From NCBI RefSeq assembly GCF_026262505.1, contig NC_067207.1, positions 5,836,252 to 5,900,251 on the forward strand: a DNA stretch of 64,000 bases, given 5' to 3'. The notes below the pieces were generated by a model, which did not search any database, had not been told where the DNA came from, and saw only the letters and a list, made by a program, of their open reading frames with translations. This DNA is from Trichomonas vaginalis G3. Taxonomy: Eukaryota; Parabasalia; Trichomonadida; Trichomonadidae. Made by a program: the position numbers and the translations under genes. This document shows positions 30,974 through 41,581 of this stretch, in pieces (position 1 is the first letter of the stretch; every line of letters starts with the position of its first letter).

Positions 30974-33091
30974 ATGCCACGTAAGCTACGTAAGAATATA
31001 CGTAAGAGGAAGAGAGCATTGAAACATCCAATAGTAAAACTGACACCACAACAACAATTGCAACAACAAATGATGAATGACCCCACTATGTTGCAACAAA
31101 TGTCAAGCAATCCTATGCTTTTAAACCGAGTCATTGGTGCACAGAGTGGAGGTTTAAGAGCGGCACTTTTAGCGAAAATGGCAGGCTATGGTGGAGCTGC
31201 AGACGGAACAGCCTATAACCCTCAAAGTCAAATGAATTTGAGTTCACTCAAAAATCAAATAACAGATGTCAAAAAGTCAAACATAGACATACAGAAGCAA
31301 ATAAGTGAAAACGAAAAGAAACTAGAATATGACAGACACACAAAGAAACTCAATGAGTTAAACGTAGAGAAAAAGAAGAAAGAAGAACAACTGAAAGAAC
31401 TAAGTACAGAGGAATATGCGAAAAAAGTGTCAGAAAAAGCAGCAGAAGTAGCAAAAATGGAACAAGATGTTTTAAATTTGAAAAACCATACTACTCAATA
31501 TAAAGTACTGAAAGATGAAGAGATAAAACAAAAAGCCCTGAAGACATATATGGATAGCAATGAGTATAAAAAAGAAGTTGAAGCAAATGTAAAGGCAGAA
31601 AAACTTTTACAGTTGCAAAACCAAACCGTACAGTATGAAAACTTAGCACAAGAAAGTAAAAATAACGACGCAGCCATGCAAAAGGCAATGAAAAGCGCAG
31701 AATATATAAAAGCTAACAATGACTGGTTAGATGCCCAAGCCAACGCTAAAGCAGCCCAACTTATAGGGTCAATAAGGACAAAAATACAAGCGGATGAAGA
31801 CAGTTCAAATGAAGCTTTAACAAATGCTGACTTTAAGAACGCCTTCGAAGCTCTTCATAGTAAGGTGAAACTAGTGAACGACTTCTCATCTGGAAAGAAA
31901 CTGAAGTCTGAAGGTTTCGACAAAGAGTTAAAAGAAGTAGCACAAAATATGACGAAAATAACAGATGCAGCAACGAGACAGGCAGTTCAAAGTGCCTATG
32001 ACGCCGTTAGAGCAACTGTTGTGGAAAGTCAAGAAAAAGAGTTACAACAGACCAAAACAGACCTAGTAAATGCTTTCTTAAGAACGAAAAGTCAGGTAGG
32101 ACATTATGCTGCAGATGGAACATATGTGCCAGCTGGTGGAACTTATATACCACCAAACCCTCCAAGAGAAGCACCTGCACCAGGACTACCTAAAACATTT
32201 ACATCGTCACATGGACAAAGACACAGGCATGCACCAAAACCAACACAACAACCAACAGTTCAAAATCCAGCACAACAACAACAACAACCAACAGTTCAAA
32301 ATCCAGCACAACAACAACAACAACCAACAGTTCAAAATCCAGCACAACAACAACAACAACCAACAGTTCAAAATCCAGCACAACCAGCACAGCAACCAAC
32401 AGTTCAAAACCCTGCACAACAGCAACCACAAACAGAGCAAGGACATAAAAGAAGTAGAGAACAAGGAAACCAAGAATTCTTAAAAATGCTTAAAGAAGAG
32501 TATGGTTACCCAGATACTCTTGACTTTAGTGACAGATATAAAGAAGCTATTAGAAAGTTCAAGGAAGGAAATATTGACCCGAACCTATTTAGCTTTATGG
32601 CTCAGCACCAAATCGGATATAATTTCAAACCTGGAAAATACAAGCTCGCTAAGGGATATGATTTAATAGCATATCATCCAAATGACATGGATGAATTTAC
32701 TCCGAGATATTTGGTGTCAGAGATAAATGATAATTCAACTATCTTCATGAAACGCGTAAAAAATAGAGACGGAACGAAAGAACAAAGGCTTATGAATGCG
32801 GATGACTTAAATAGGGAACTTGTTGAAAACGGTCTCGGAATATATGAAATGCCAGCAGATGAGGTACAAGAAACTCAACAGGAAGAAGTTCAGATACAAC
32901 CAGACATGGAAGAAATAGTTCAGCAACAACAGCTAGAAGAGCCTGAAGGAAACGAACAAGTCCCTCCTTTGGAAACTAACTTCACAGAACTAGATGAAGA
33001 TTTGGAACAGCCGAAAAATCTTGACCCTCAACAAGTGTATGCGGAGAATATGGAATTTTTCCAAGAGTCTAAAAAAATTCGGCTGACATAG
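30974..33091 (+). CDS. Large core-like protein 1, 705 residues
   Basis: Very basic N-terminus (MPRKLRKNIRKRKRALKHP) suited to DNA binding, a long coiled coil (about residues 85-380), then a P/Q-rich stretch with four PTVQNPAQQQQQ-type repeats (about 425-475), a folded part (NPNLFSFMAQHQIGYNF, YDLIAYHPNDMDEFTPRYLV) and an acidic end. It directly follows the left terminal repeat; the leader TTTTTAACTTCACTTAAA precedes the ATG. It is immediately followed by core-like protein 2. Role as a virion core or genome-binding protein is inferred. Looks open here. Confidence 0.75.
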   Translation: MPRKLRKNIRKRKRALKHPIVKLTPQQQLQQQMMNDPTMLQQMSSNPMLLNRVIGAQSGGLRAALLAKMAGYGGAADGTAYNPQSQMNLSSLKNQITDVKKSNIDIQKQISENEKKLEYDRHTKKLNELNVEKKKKEEQLKELSTEEYAKKVSEKAAEVAKMEQDVLNLKNHTTQYKVLKDEEIKQKALKTYMDSNEYKKEVEANVKAEKLLQLQNQTVQYENLAQESKNNDAAMQKAMKSAEYIKANNDWLDAQANAKAAQLIGSIRTKIQADEDSSNEALTNADFKNAFEALHSKVKLVNDFSSGKKLKSEGFDKELKEVAQNMTKITDAATRQAVQSAYDAVRATVVESQEKELQQTKTDLVNAFLRTKSQVGHYAADGTYVPAGGTYIPPNPPREAPAPGLPKTFTSSHGQRHRHAPKPTQQPTVQNPAQQQQQPTVQNPAQQQQQPTVQNPAQQQQQPTVQNPAQPAQQPTVQNPAQQQPQTEQGHKRSREQGNQEFLKMLKEEYGYPDTLDFSDRYKEAIRKFKEGNIDPNLFSFMAQHQIGYNFKPGKYKLAKGYDLIAYHPNDMDEFTPRYLVSEINDNSTIFMKRVKNRDGTKEQRLMNADDLNRELVENGLGIYEMPADEVQETQQEEVQIQPDMEEIVQQQQLEEPEGNEQVPPLETNFTELDEDLEQPKNLDPQQVYAENMEFFQESKKIRLT

Positions 33092-33108
33092 TAGAAGAAT
33101 ATCGAAAA

Positions 33109-34338
33109 ATGTTTGCCGACATACAAAAGACTCCAACACCAGATGAAAATATTCAGCATAGAATGGAAGTACTGAAAGAAAATGTACGCAAATACAACAA
33201 CCCTTTTTACTTACGAGCATATAACGTTCAATCTTTGGCTGAACTCGGTGAAAATAAAAGGTTAAATTTCAACAAAACATATAGAAATGAAACATTGTTT
33301 AAAGTTCATTCAGAACCCAACCAAGATGGAAACAAACCTACTTTTGTTTCTGCAGACTATGGAACTACAATGAGATGGGGTCATAAAGCTAATCCGGATA
33401 GGTGGTTCATAAACTTACAACCTCAATTCCAAGAAGTTGTAGACGCAATGGAAGTGAATGGTGAACCAGATATAGCTGGTATTTTCAGCGCGGCTTTAAT
33501 GCCATTGAAAGATATGAAAGATGCAGATATTTTGGACCGGTATGAAATGAACATGGCTGATGGAAATATAACACCTGACGTTCTAAAACATTTATCTCAA
33601 AGAACTACACAGAACCATAAAGATGGTATATTTGGTGAAGAGTTTAGAAAGAAAGTTAGGGAGAGAGAAGGAAGAGAACCTATTGTACATGACCTTGCAA
33701 ACGAAAGTTTACAAAATGTCATAAAAACTTACTTTGCAGACAATGAACCGAGAAGGGATGAATATTTAAGAAAACTCAAATGGACAGTACCAAATGAAAT
33801 GTTAGTATTGAAAAACATGTTCCATGACAAAATAAAACCAACTACAGAAATAAACGACGCAAGACTGAAACGTTGGGTAAAAGCTTTCCCATTCACAAAA
33901 GATATTGTTGGTAACATGGAAAGAAAACCAGAATGGCTACAAAAACATATATTTGGAAACAAGCTTATTCCATATGGACAGGCTCTGTTTGAAGAGCTTG
34001 AACCGGAAACTCAGGAAAGAGTCATGCAAACAATACGCGAAGACTCAAATACAAACTATGACAAACTCTTTCTAGGATATAGGTTACCTGAGGTGGGCGA
34101 CCAGAGCCAAAAGGCAAAAAGGGCATGGAAAATTTGCAACATACTAGATGAACATGAGGCAAAGATGCAACAACTTGAAGCAGAGGGCAAGTTACCAAAA
34201 GCGACACCAAAGAAGAAGAGAAGAGTAGAACAAAGTGAAAGTAGTGAAAGTAGTGGCAATGAAGGAAAAAGAAGAGTTAAAAACTCAGTCAGGAAGAAAG
34301 TAAAGCTTGGTCCGAGTGGGTTCTATTATGACACATAA
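33109..34338 (+). CDS. Large core-like protein 2, 409 residues
   Basis: Mixed helical protein (NNPFYLRAYNVQSLAEL, DPDRW-like NPDRWFINLQPQFQEVV, WTVPNEMLVLKNMF, KRWVKAFPFTKDIVGNM) with a serine- and lysine-rich basic tail (KKKRRVEQSESSESSGNEGK, given in part). It follows core-like protein 1 within 20 bases, in the same direction, and precedes the capsid gene. No family recognised; structural role inferred from neighbours. The methionine used here may not be the natural start. Confidence 0.65.
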   Translation: MFADIQKTPTPDENIQHRMEVLKENVRKYNNPFYLRAYNVQSLAELGENKRLNFNKTYRNETLFKVHSEPNQDGNKPTFVSADYGTTMRWGHKANPDRWFINLQPQFQEVVDAMEVNGEPDIAGIFSAALMPLKDMKDADILDRYEMNMADGNITPDVLKHLSQRTTQNHKDGIFGEEFRKKVREREGREPIVHDLANESLQNVIKTYFADNEPRRDEYLRKLKWTVPNEMLVLKNMFHDKIKPTTEINDARLKRWVKAFPFTKDIVGNMERKPEWLQKHIFGNKLIPYGQALFEELEPETQERVMQTIREDSNTNYDKLFLGYRLPEVGDQSQKAKRAWKICNILDEHEAKMQQLEAEGKLPKATPKKKRRVEQSESSESSGNEGKRRVKNSVRKKVKLGPSGFYYDT

Positions 34339-34370
34339 ATCCAACTATTCTATATTTTTACCCATATGAA

Positions 34371-35976
34371 ATGTACGCCGCTCAGAATATAACGCCAACA
34401 GTTTTGGATGCCATGAATGGAAATGTTTCCGAATGGTATAACGAATGCGACAATGCCATTAGAAGGTCAGAAATAGTTCCTGGAACTTACGAATATACAA
34501 CTGCTGTTTCTTATGGAAACGTAGGTGAGTTTGGAGAAGGTTCTTCAACAACAGTAGATATTGCTTGCGACAGGTTTCATATTATTTCTATTGACAACTC
34601 ATTCTTATACGTGGAACAAGACATTGAAATAAAACCTTCTGCCAAGTTGTCTGACAAGAAAGGTTGCAATGGAATTTTCTATGTCGGATACCAATATGCT
34701 CCAGAAGTTTTCATGGGATATAAGATATATTCTAACTCTGACTTAGTTCAAACAGTAACATGGGCAAACTATGAATGGTTCGCTTTAAGAAACTCAGTAC
34801 AACCACAAGCTAGAGAACAAACAGACCAGTATGCAACTATTGAGAAAATAAGAAGACTTGACCCTAACGTTCCAGGAGTTTATGTTAACCTTTCTGGACA
34901 AACTGCAGCAGCAGTAACCAAAGTAAAACTGAAACTTAGAGTTCCTTTGTCATCTTTCCTTATCTTCAGGTTTTTAAGATACTTGCCAAACTGGGCAGGA
35001 AAAATTTCTATCGAACTTACTCCAAGCAAAAATAACTTAGTCATTGCACCAACACAAGACCCATTCACTCTTACAGACGTAAAGGGAACAAATCAAACGT
35101 CATTCGCCGAATTTTGCAAAGACAAAGTTGACTTAGACTTTGGTTTCTCAAACCTCAACACTGAAGTAAACTATTATTTCAATGCTGCTGGAACTGCTTG
35201 GGACCCAGTTAAGTTCACATGCGAAAAATTTGAATGCAAGAGAATAGAAAGCAGACTTGCAGTCTATATGTTGGACCCAGATATTTCAAATGCTTTAGCT
35301 GCCAAATATATTGCAGTTCCACTTATGTTCCCTATACACCAAATATCTGTCAAAGACTTTGCAGGTGAAGTTGGAAACCAAAGTGCTGACCCAGGTGCAA
35401 GAACAGATATTGCCTTAACAACTGCAATGAAACATGCAGATACTATGTTTGTACTGTTCAGACGAACTATAAATGACTATTCTTGTTTCTACAACCCTGG
35501 TATTAAATATCATATAAACATAGATGGCAAATATTATCCAAGAGAAGAATATTCTACAGTTGAGGATATGAGGTCATACAACTTGACATTAGATGCTATG
35601 AACTTTAACAACAACTTCACAACAACCATTAACCCTGAAATGCAAAGTTCTATTATGCCATATGTGAAAGTATGGACTCATACAGGAGGTCAAAAAACTC
35701 AATATACAAATGGAGACCGTTCAAACTTTTGGCTTGGCATTCCATTTGCTGACTCAGAAGACTTTATGGGTGGTATTTCAACTGTTGGTACAGTTCAAAT
35801 ACAATATACTGGTGACAGAGACGGTCCAGATGAATTGAAAGCAAAGAAGTTTACAAAACCAATAGCACTTTCACGGAAGATGCTCTTTTGAAGATTCGTT
35901 CGATGAAACCTGCTGGGGCTCCACAGATTGGCATAACGACAGCTTCCATCGAGCAGATTTTGGCAGCAGGTCAGTA
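34371..35976 (+). pseudogene. Major capsid protein (double jelly-roll) of element B, broken
   Basis: Same protein as in A, with MYAAQNITPTVL at the start, KYIAVPLMFPIHQISVKDF in the middle and QILAAGQ at the end; the open part differs from A by about one residue. About one interruption. The leader TTTTTACCCATATGAA stands before the ATG. Confidence 0.83.
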
Positions 35977-36292
35977 AGTTGTTCTTGAACTGACTTCTCT
36001 CCATCAAATATTGACAGTACGCCAGTTTTGACATAATATTGTATTATAAACTTACCTTTAGAAATATCGGTCAGTTTTGTTGTTATATTTTTGTCAACGT
36101 CAAGAAACTTTCACCCATTTCAGTTATACCAACTTTCTTTGCTTTATGAAAATATTTTGGTTCAGCAAAGACTGCTATTCTATAACATTTTTCCATTGTT
36201 TGTGTAAAGAACTATTTCTGTCAATGAACTTGTATTGTTTGTGTGTGTAAACTTTGTTTTGCTTCAATTCGAAGAGATACTCAAATACGTCC
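35870..36292 (-). pseudogene. Counterpart of the 23496-23915 protein, broken
   Basis: Starts MDAFEYLFELKQNK on the minus strand and is convergent with the capsid gene. About one interruption. Function unknown. Confidence 0.5.
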
Positions 36293-36312
36293 ATATTTTT
36301 ATTCTAAGTAAA

Positions 36313-36654
36313 ATGTCATTTCCGAAAAATAGAAGCGTAAGTGTTTCAAAAGGTTTAATGGCGGTGGCAGATGTGAAGTTAAATTCACCAACTCAAACAA
36401 ACAGTCAAAGTGTTATTGTCAATGTCAAAGACAGAGATGTTGAAATGGGGAAACCATACGAAGACGAAGATGGTATAACAATAGTTCCTGTAAAAGAACA
36501 ACCAACATATCCTGAAGTTAGCAGAGACTTAAGTTCTGTTGCAGATATTCGAAACGACTACCAACAACTGAAAGACAAACTTAAAACTCAGGAGAAGATT
36601 TGTCAAGCTTTAGGTATAATGTTAAACTTGGTCGAACACAACCCTGTAAAATGA
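36313..36654 (+). CDS. Unknown 113-residue protein
   Basis: MSFPKNRSVSVSKGLMAVAD ... GIMLNLVEHNPVK. Unstructured, serine-rich start and a helical end. The leader TTTTTATTCTAAGTAAA precedes the ATG. Its stop overlaps the ATG of the next small gene (ATGA), a tight arrangement suggesting coordinated expression or recent compaction. No family recognised. Confidence 0.6.
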   Translation: MSFPKNRSVSVSKGLMAVADVKLNSPTQTNSQSVIVNVKDRDVEMGKPYEDEDGITIVPVKEQPTYPEVSRDLSSVADIRNDYQQLKDKLKTQEKICQALGIMLNLVEHNPVK

Positions 36655-36879
36655 ACTCATATGTCATTGCACCTCATGAAGTTTTGAAAGAAACTATTGA
36701 AACTTTTGACAGAGGCAGACGATATAAACATCAAAGAAATAGAACCCGACATTGCTTGCTGTGGTGTTTCATATAATGTCATTGACAAGATATACGTTAT
36801 GAAAGGAGGTGAAACGTTGAACTTAAAATATAGTTTCCCAGACGTTATAAAAATATTTGACGACACAACATTTCATTAA
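36651..36879 (+). pseudogene. Counterpart of the 22913-23190 small protein, broken
   Basis: Starts MNSYVIAPHEVLKE and ends with LKYSFPDVIKIF. About one interruption. Overlaps the stop of the preceding gene. Confidence 0.45.
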
Positions 36880-36916
36880 AATTTAGTTGCTAAGTAAAAA
36901 GTCAAAACTTCTTGAA

Positions 36917-37137
36917 AGATGTTTGAAGAAAAATAATATAGACTTATTTCATGTAAAGGACTTTACACACTTTTGAACGATATGAAAGACCCTGTTTTGT
37001 TTGTTCGTGTAGACAAAGGAAAGTTCTATGTCTTTAACAAAAATATTTGAACTTCTTAGACAGAGAACTTCAAGAAACGCCATGTGAAAGTTTAGATGAA
37101 GTTTTCTCTCCACTTTCAGAAAAACTTTTAAATATAT
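36917..37137 (+). pseudogene. Counterpart of the 22664-22890 small protein, broken
   Basis: Contains MKDPVLFVRVDKGKFYVF and the REL/ETPCESLDEV end. Interrupted. Function unknown. Confidence 0.4.
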
Positions 37138-37141
37138 GTAA

Positions 37142-37939
37142 ATGGCAGAAGACATAGTGGTTATACTATTACGACTAAAACCTGAGTCATATAATTCTAT
37201 AACAACAAACTTACAAAGTCCTCAAGGACGATATTGTAAACTAACCTTAAACACAATGACGACTAAAGCCTGTTTTGCTCTTTTGACACCAGAAGATTTT
37301 ATTGTTGTGAATGGTAAAAAATACTCCTTTGAAGATACTTACTCAGATATACCACCAACAGGTTTTTGACTTATTTAATACTTTAAGGACGGGTGTAACA
37401 TGTGCTGCAACTAGAGCAGGTTTCATTATGTTTGGATGTCGACTGAGTTTACTATAAACGATATGAGCTATAATACAAAACTTATATCTGGTTTTTTACT
37501 ACCAACAATTTCCTATAACAGGAAAAGGTGTCATACAAGGTTTGTCTATTCCATTGACTTTAAGTACACCTATTTTATATATTGTTTCAAACTTAGGTTC
37601 AAAGTGCTATTCGAATGTCGACAGAAACTACTATGACCAAAAGATACTCATGCGTATAAACAACACATTCTCTGCTGGTTTGCTATTGTTCATTCGAATG
37701 CAGAATTTTCAACCTTAGTGAACTCAAACACTTTGGCAAGTATAACGTTGACATTAGTTGACGCAAACTTTGTTCCTGTAAAACTTTTATGTCCTATGTA
37801 TTTGTCAATGACGGCAGAAAGTTTCGAATTGGAAGATGCAACTGGTGAAAGTATTGTACTACAAGAACAACTTCAACAACAAATAGCTCAAGAACAAATG
37901 CAACAAATGGAACAAATGCAACAAATAGCTCAAGAATAA
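37142..37939 (+). pseudogene. Penton-like protein of element B, broken
   Basis: Same protein as 21847-22653 in A, with its Q/M-rich tail. A few interruptions. Position between the small genes and the helicase is the same as in A. Confidence 0.6.
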
Positions 37940-37966
37940 AAAAATATTTTTTTTATTTTTATAAAA

Positions 37967-39197
37967 ATGTACAGAATAGATGTTTCAGATTTTTATGACT
38001 TCCAAGCCTTCAGAAATATGTGTCCATTTAGAGACTATAACAAAGCAGTCGAGAATTTGAAACGTTTAGTCATTTATGTCGACTCTGCCCCAGAATGTTA
38101 TGTTATGAAAGAATGGGATGTAGTCTTTAACAAACCTAAAGCGACAATAGTTTTCAGAACAAGAATGTAAACAGAAACTTAAGAAAATAAAAGTCGTACA
38201 AGTTGGTATGAAGATGTTAGATGCTTGGGATATCTTATTGTCAAAGTTAGATGATTTTTCAGTTCGTGGTAAAAGTTCTATACACCTTCTCCAACTTCTA
38301 TTCTATCTTCACTGGATATAAATACGAACAAGTAGAATGGAAAGAAAATGTTATAGAGCTTGGTTAGACATGTCAAAGAAAATTATATGCAATGGAAACG
38401 AAAGAGTCTATGAGTATATCTTATGTTGGTTTTGCAAACATCTTACAAATCCAAGTGCTAAAAATGAAACTGCTCTCATCATAATTGGAAAACAAGGAAC
38501 AGGTAAGAACACTTTCTTTACAGATATCTTATGCAAACTGTTAGAGGGCTATTCGAATCCGAATATGACAAACTTAGAAAACATCTGCGGTAAATTTAAC
38601 TCTTCAATAGAGAATATGAAACTTATAGTATGTAACGAACTTCAAAGTATAGATACAACAAAAGTTTGAACTCAGATGCTTTGAAGAGTCTTATAACAGA
38701 CAAAGTTGGAGTTGTTGAAAGAAAATATAAAGACCAAAGAGTTTTGAAAATGTTGCAAATTTCATTATGGTTTCAAACAATGCCGTTCCGATGAAGTTAG
38801 AAAGTTCTGACAGAAGATATGTAGTTGTCAGAACGTCAGATTCTCATATGCAAGATACAGAATATTTTGACGACTTAGCAGAAACTTTGACATCTGACTT
38901 TTACAACCACTTGTTCTCATATTTCATGACATTAGATATTTCTAAGTTCAATCCAAGACAAATTCCACATACCGAAGAGAGACAAACATTGTTAGAAGCA
39001 AACAAGAGTGTATATGAACTGTTCATAGATGAAACTGACTTTGAGTGTTTGATGAAAGGTCATTGTACATGAATATAAACAATAATTGTCAAGAGTATGG
39101 TTATATGACAGCGTCTAAACGAACATTCTTGGCAAATGTCAAAAGTCTTTTAGACGTACAGAATGGTGTATATACAAAGAAAAATTTTTCTGAGTAA
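37967..39197 (+). pseudogene. Superfamily 3 helicase of element B, broken
   Basis: Retains GKQGTGKNTFF (Walker A), KLIVCNEL and the VSNNAVP region. Several interruptions. The whole counterpart lies in A at 20584-21819. Confidence 0.85.
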
Positions 39198-39234
39198 ATT
39201 TTAAAAAAAAATATTTTTTTATCCGATAGAAAAG

Positions 39235-39654
39235 ATGACAAAATTCATCTCAGTAAACAAGTACATGTCAGGACTTAAAGAAGAACTAGACCCATTCACA
39301 TATTTGAATGTTTACTTCTACCATTTTGAAAAGTCTACATTTGACAAAGTTTGGAACATCGAACCAGTTAAGTTTGCTATTGTGACTAAAAATGGTGCGA
39401 AATTTGAAGACTTAGACATAGAAGGTTTGTTAACAGTCAAAGAAAGTTTTGACAGAAGGTTTTCAAACCTTAAAGAAGGCAAAGCATACAAACTTGTTAT
39501 ACCTTATGAACCAAAGAAAGCAGACGACTATGAATATTATGAGTCTAAGATAGTTGAAGTTCAAGGTAAATTGGGTAAAAAGATTTTAGAGTCTAAGCCA
39601 GTGTTTGCTCCTAAAGAGGAAGAGAACATTGACATTGACCCAGAAATGTTCTAA
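39235..39654 (+). CDS. Unknown 139-residue protein beside the helicase
   Basis: MTKFISVNKYMSGLKEELDP ... with beta-rich core (TYLNVYFYHFEKSTFDKVW, PVKFAIVTKNGAKFEDLDI, KAYKLVIPYEPKK) and an acidic end (EEENIDIDPEMF). Size, acidic tail and position would suit a single-strand DNA-binding protein, but this is inference. Convergent with 39671-40117, the two stops only 16 bases apart. Confidence 0.6.
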   Translation: MTKFISVNKYMSGLKEELDPFTYLNVYFYHFEKSTFDKVWNIEPVKFAIVTKNGAKFEDLDIEGLLTVKESFDRRFSNLKEGKAYKLVIPYEPKKADDYEYYESKIVEVQGKLGKKILESKPVFAPKEEENIDIDPEMF

Positions 39655-39670
39655 AAATAAAATTTTATTT

Positions 39671-40117
39671 TTACATGTCAAATTTCTTTTTCTCTGGCTC
39701 TGGTTCTTTCTTCTCTTCTTCTACTTTCTTTTCTTTCTTTTCTCTCTTCTTCTTCTCTGGTGGAGTTATGTCAAACTTCTCAGAACCATATTTTTGTAAA
39801 AGTTCTTTGTCATTTAATAGCTCTTCTATTCTGTTTTCTATTTCATTTTCAAGAACAGCGCATGTGTCTTCTTTGCATTCTAAGAAGTTTTGTTGGACTT
39901 CATCTCTCCAAGAGGCGTCATCTCTGTCAACAAGTCTGTCATTGACAAATTTTAAGACTGCTCTGCTTAATGTTTTATGGTTCTTGTCATATTCCCAGAA
40001 ACAGAACTTTAGAACAAATTCCCCTTTCTTGTTTACACTATGTAAGATTTTATGGTCGACAGATGTTTTGCTGTCGAAAAGTTTGTCACGAATATAAATA
40101 GCGAAATCGCTAGACAT
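39671..40117 (-). CDS. Unknown 148-residue protein with K/E-rich tail (B copy)
   Basis: Counterpart of 19665-20111; differs by only a few residues (for example LENEIENRIEELLND). Divergent from the ATPase gene. Function unknown. Confidence 0.65.
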   Translation of the reverse strand: MSSDFAIYIRDKLFDSKTSVDHKILHSVNKKGEFVLKFCFWEYDKNHKTLSRAVLKFVNDRLVDRDDASWRDEVQQNFLECKEDTCAVLENEIENRIEELLNDKELLQKYGSEKFDITPPEKKKREKKEKKVEEEKKEPEPEKKKFDM

Positions 40118-40153
40118 TTTCTAAAAGATAAAAATTTTAATTTTTCTAAAAAT

Positions 40154-41029
40154 ATGTTAGAAAAAAAGTTTGCTGACATTGACAAGAAATTTGAGAATGT
40201 TTTAAACAAGAACAAGGTGAAGTTAGAAAATGCTCAGATAAAACCCATACATGACAAGTTCTTATTTGCTCAGAATGGTATAACAGGTCTAATCGCACCA
40301 CCTGGGTCGGGTAAGACTTTCACTTATCTTAAAATGGCTGCACAACAACAAGAACTAGATGAGAAGAACCCATTCTATGAGTTAGTAGTCATTTGTAGTA
40401 CTTCGGGTCAATTTGACCAAACCGTCAATTCGTTCAAAGATATTATAAAGAAGTCTAAGTTAGTATGTATAAAAGACTCTGAGTTGTTAGATTGGATAAA
40501 GAAGTACCAAAGAAGAGTTTTGAAGTACAATGCTATAAATGAGTATATAAACTCGAAGTTTAAAGACCCAAATGAGGAAATGCAGAGAATATTAGAGAAG
40601 AAACACTTCAGAAACAAACAGAAAGAGATTGAGTACCTTTCGAAGAAATTGCAATCTTACGATTGGAAGACTTACCCTCACAGATGTCTTCTTATCTTAG
40701 ATGACTTTGCTTCTCATCCTTTGTTAAAGAACAGAGAACAAGACATGTGTCGGATTCTTAAGAAGCTCAGACACTTTAACATCTCAGTTGTCATTTGTGT
40801 ACAGACAGCCAAGAGTTTAAGTAAGGATGTTAAAAGAATACTTACTGATATTATACTTTTCCCCGGATTGTCCGAAGACGATTTCATGGAACTTATGAAA
40901 GAGTCCATGGCAGGTAAGTTTGACAGACATGAACTATGGGAGAAGTACAAAGTCATACAAGACCCTCATACTTCTTTCAGAATTCATATCTACGCAAACA
41001 AAGTTCAAATTGTTTCAAGACAAGCTTGA
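40154..41029 (+). CDS. Packaging ATPase (FtsK/HerA, A32-like), about 291 residues
   Basis: Pumps the element's DNA into the capsid in the Polinton model. Walker A APPGSGKT (about residue 45), a sensor-like stretch VVICSTSGQFDQT, Walker B RCLLILDDFA (about 185) and SVVICVQTAKSLSKDV. Start at MLEKKFADIDKKF; an earlier in-frame methionine reads antisense through the neighbouring gene and is not used. The end differs slightly from A because the 536-bp insert follows immediately. Confidence 0.9.
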   Translation: MLEKKFADIDKKFENVLNKNKVKLENAQIKPIHDKFLFAQNGITGLIAPPGSGKTFTYLKMAAQQQELDEKNPFYELVVICSTSGQFDQTVNSFKDIIKKSKLVCIKDSELLDWIKKYQRRVLKYNAINEYINSKFKDPNEEMQRILEKKHFRNKQKEIEYLSKKLQSYDWKTYPHRCLLILDDFASHPLLKNREQDMCRILKKLRHFNISVVICVQTAKSLSKDVKRILTDIILFPGLSEDDFMELMKESMAGKFDRHELWEKYKVIQDPHTSFRIHIYANKVQIVSRQA

Positions 41030-41034
41030 AAAAT

Positions 41035-41570
41035 GTAAGTGTTTGAGTCTTAGTCTGTTGTGGTTCTGCAGCTTTCGGTTCTTCTGGCTTTGGAAGGCAT
41101 TCAGGAAGAGGAATGTCAGTCGTCCGTTTGTGTCCTGTCGGAAGGAAGAGTTCTTCCAGTTGTCGGGAAAATATTTTCCAGTTGTCGGGAAAATATTTTC
41201 CTGTCGGAAGGAAAAATTTTTCCTGTCGGAAGGAAAAACTTTTCCTGTCGGAAGGAAAAACTTTTTCTGAAGTTCGACCAAAAAGTTCTCAATTTTCGAA
41301 AATTTGAATGGTTTACGGACGGACAACTGGAAAAATTTTTCCTGTCGGAAGGAAAATTTTTTCCTGTCGGAAGGAAAATTTTTTCCTGTAGGAAGGAAAT
41401 TTTTTTCCTGTAGGAAGGAAATTTTTTTCCTGTAGGAAGGAAATTTTTTTCCTGTTGGAAGGAAATTTTTTTCCTGTTGGAAGGAAGGACTCGGAATGCC
41501 AGAAGGATTTGACAAGACAATTTACCTTATAGAGCTACCTGAGCCATCTTTGGTGTCAAGCTTGAAAAAT
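41035..41570. repeat. 536-bp inserted copy of the palindromic-array locus, flanked by 14-bp direct repeats
   Basis: CAAGCTTGAAAAAT stands at 41021-41034 and again at 41557-41570. Between them lies a diverged copy of the locus found at about 16240-16600 in A: the start of the proline-rich gene (reverse), the palindromic array and the start of the 119-residue gene (MPEGFDKTIYLIEL). Element A has no such copy between ATPase and KilA-N genes. Confidence 0.8.
41132..41488. repeat. Palindromic 22-bp array (copy 2)
   Basis: Units of TTTTCCTGTCGGAAGGAAAA type with the same central spacer as copy 1. Toward the right the units drift to CCTGTAGGAAGG and then CCTGTTGGAAGG, a visible gradient of successive duplications. 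Confidence 0.9.
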
Positions 41571-41581
41571 AAATGGTTCAT

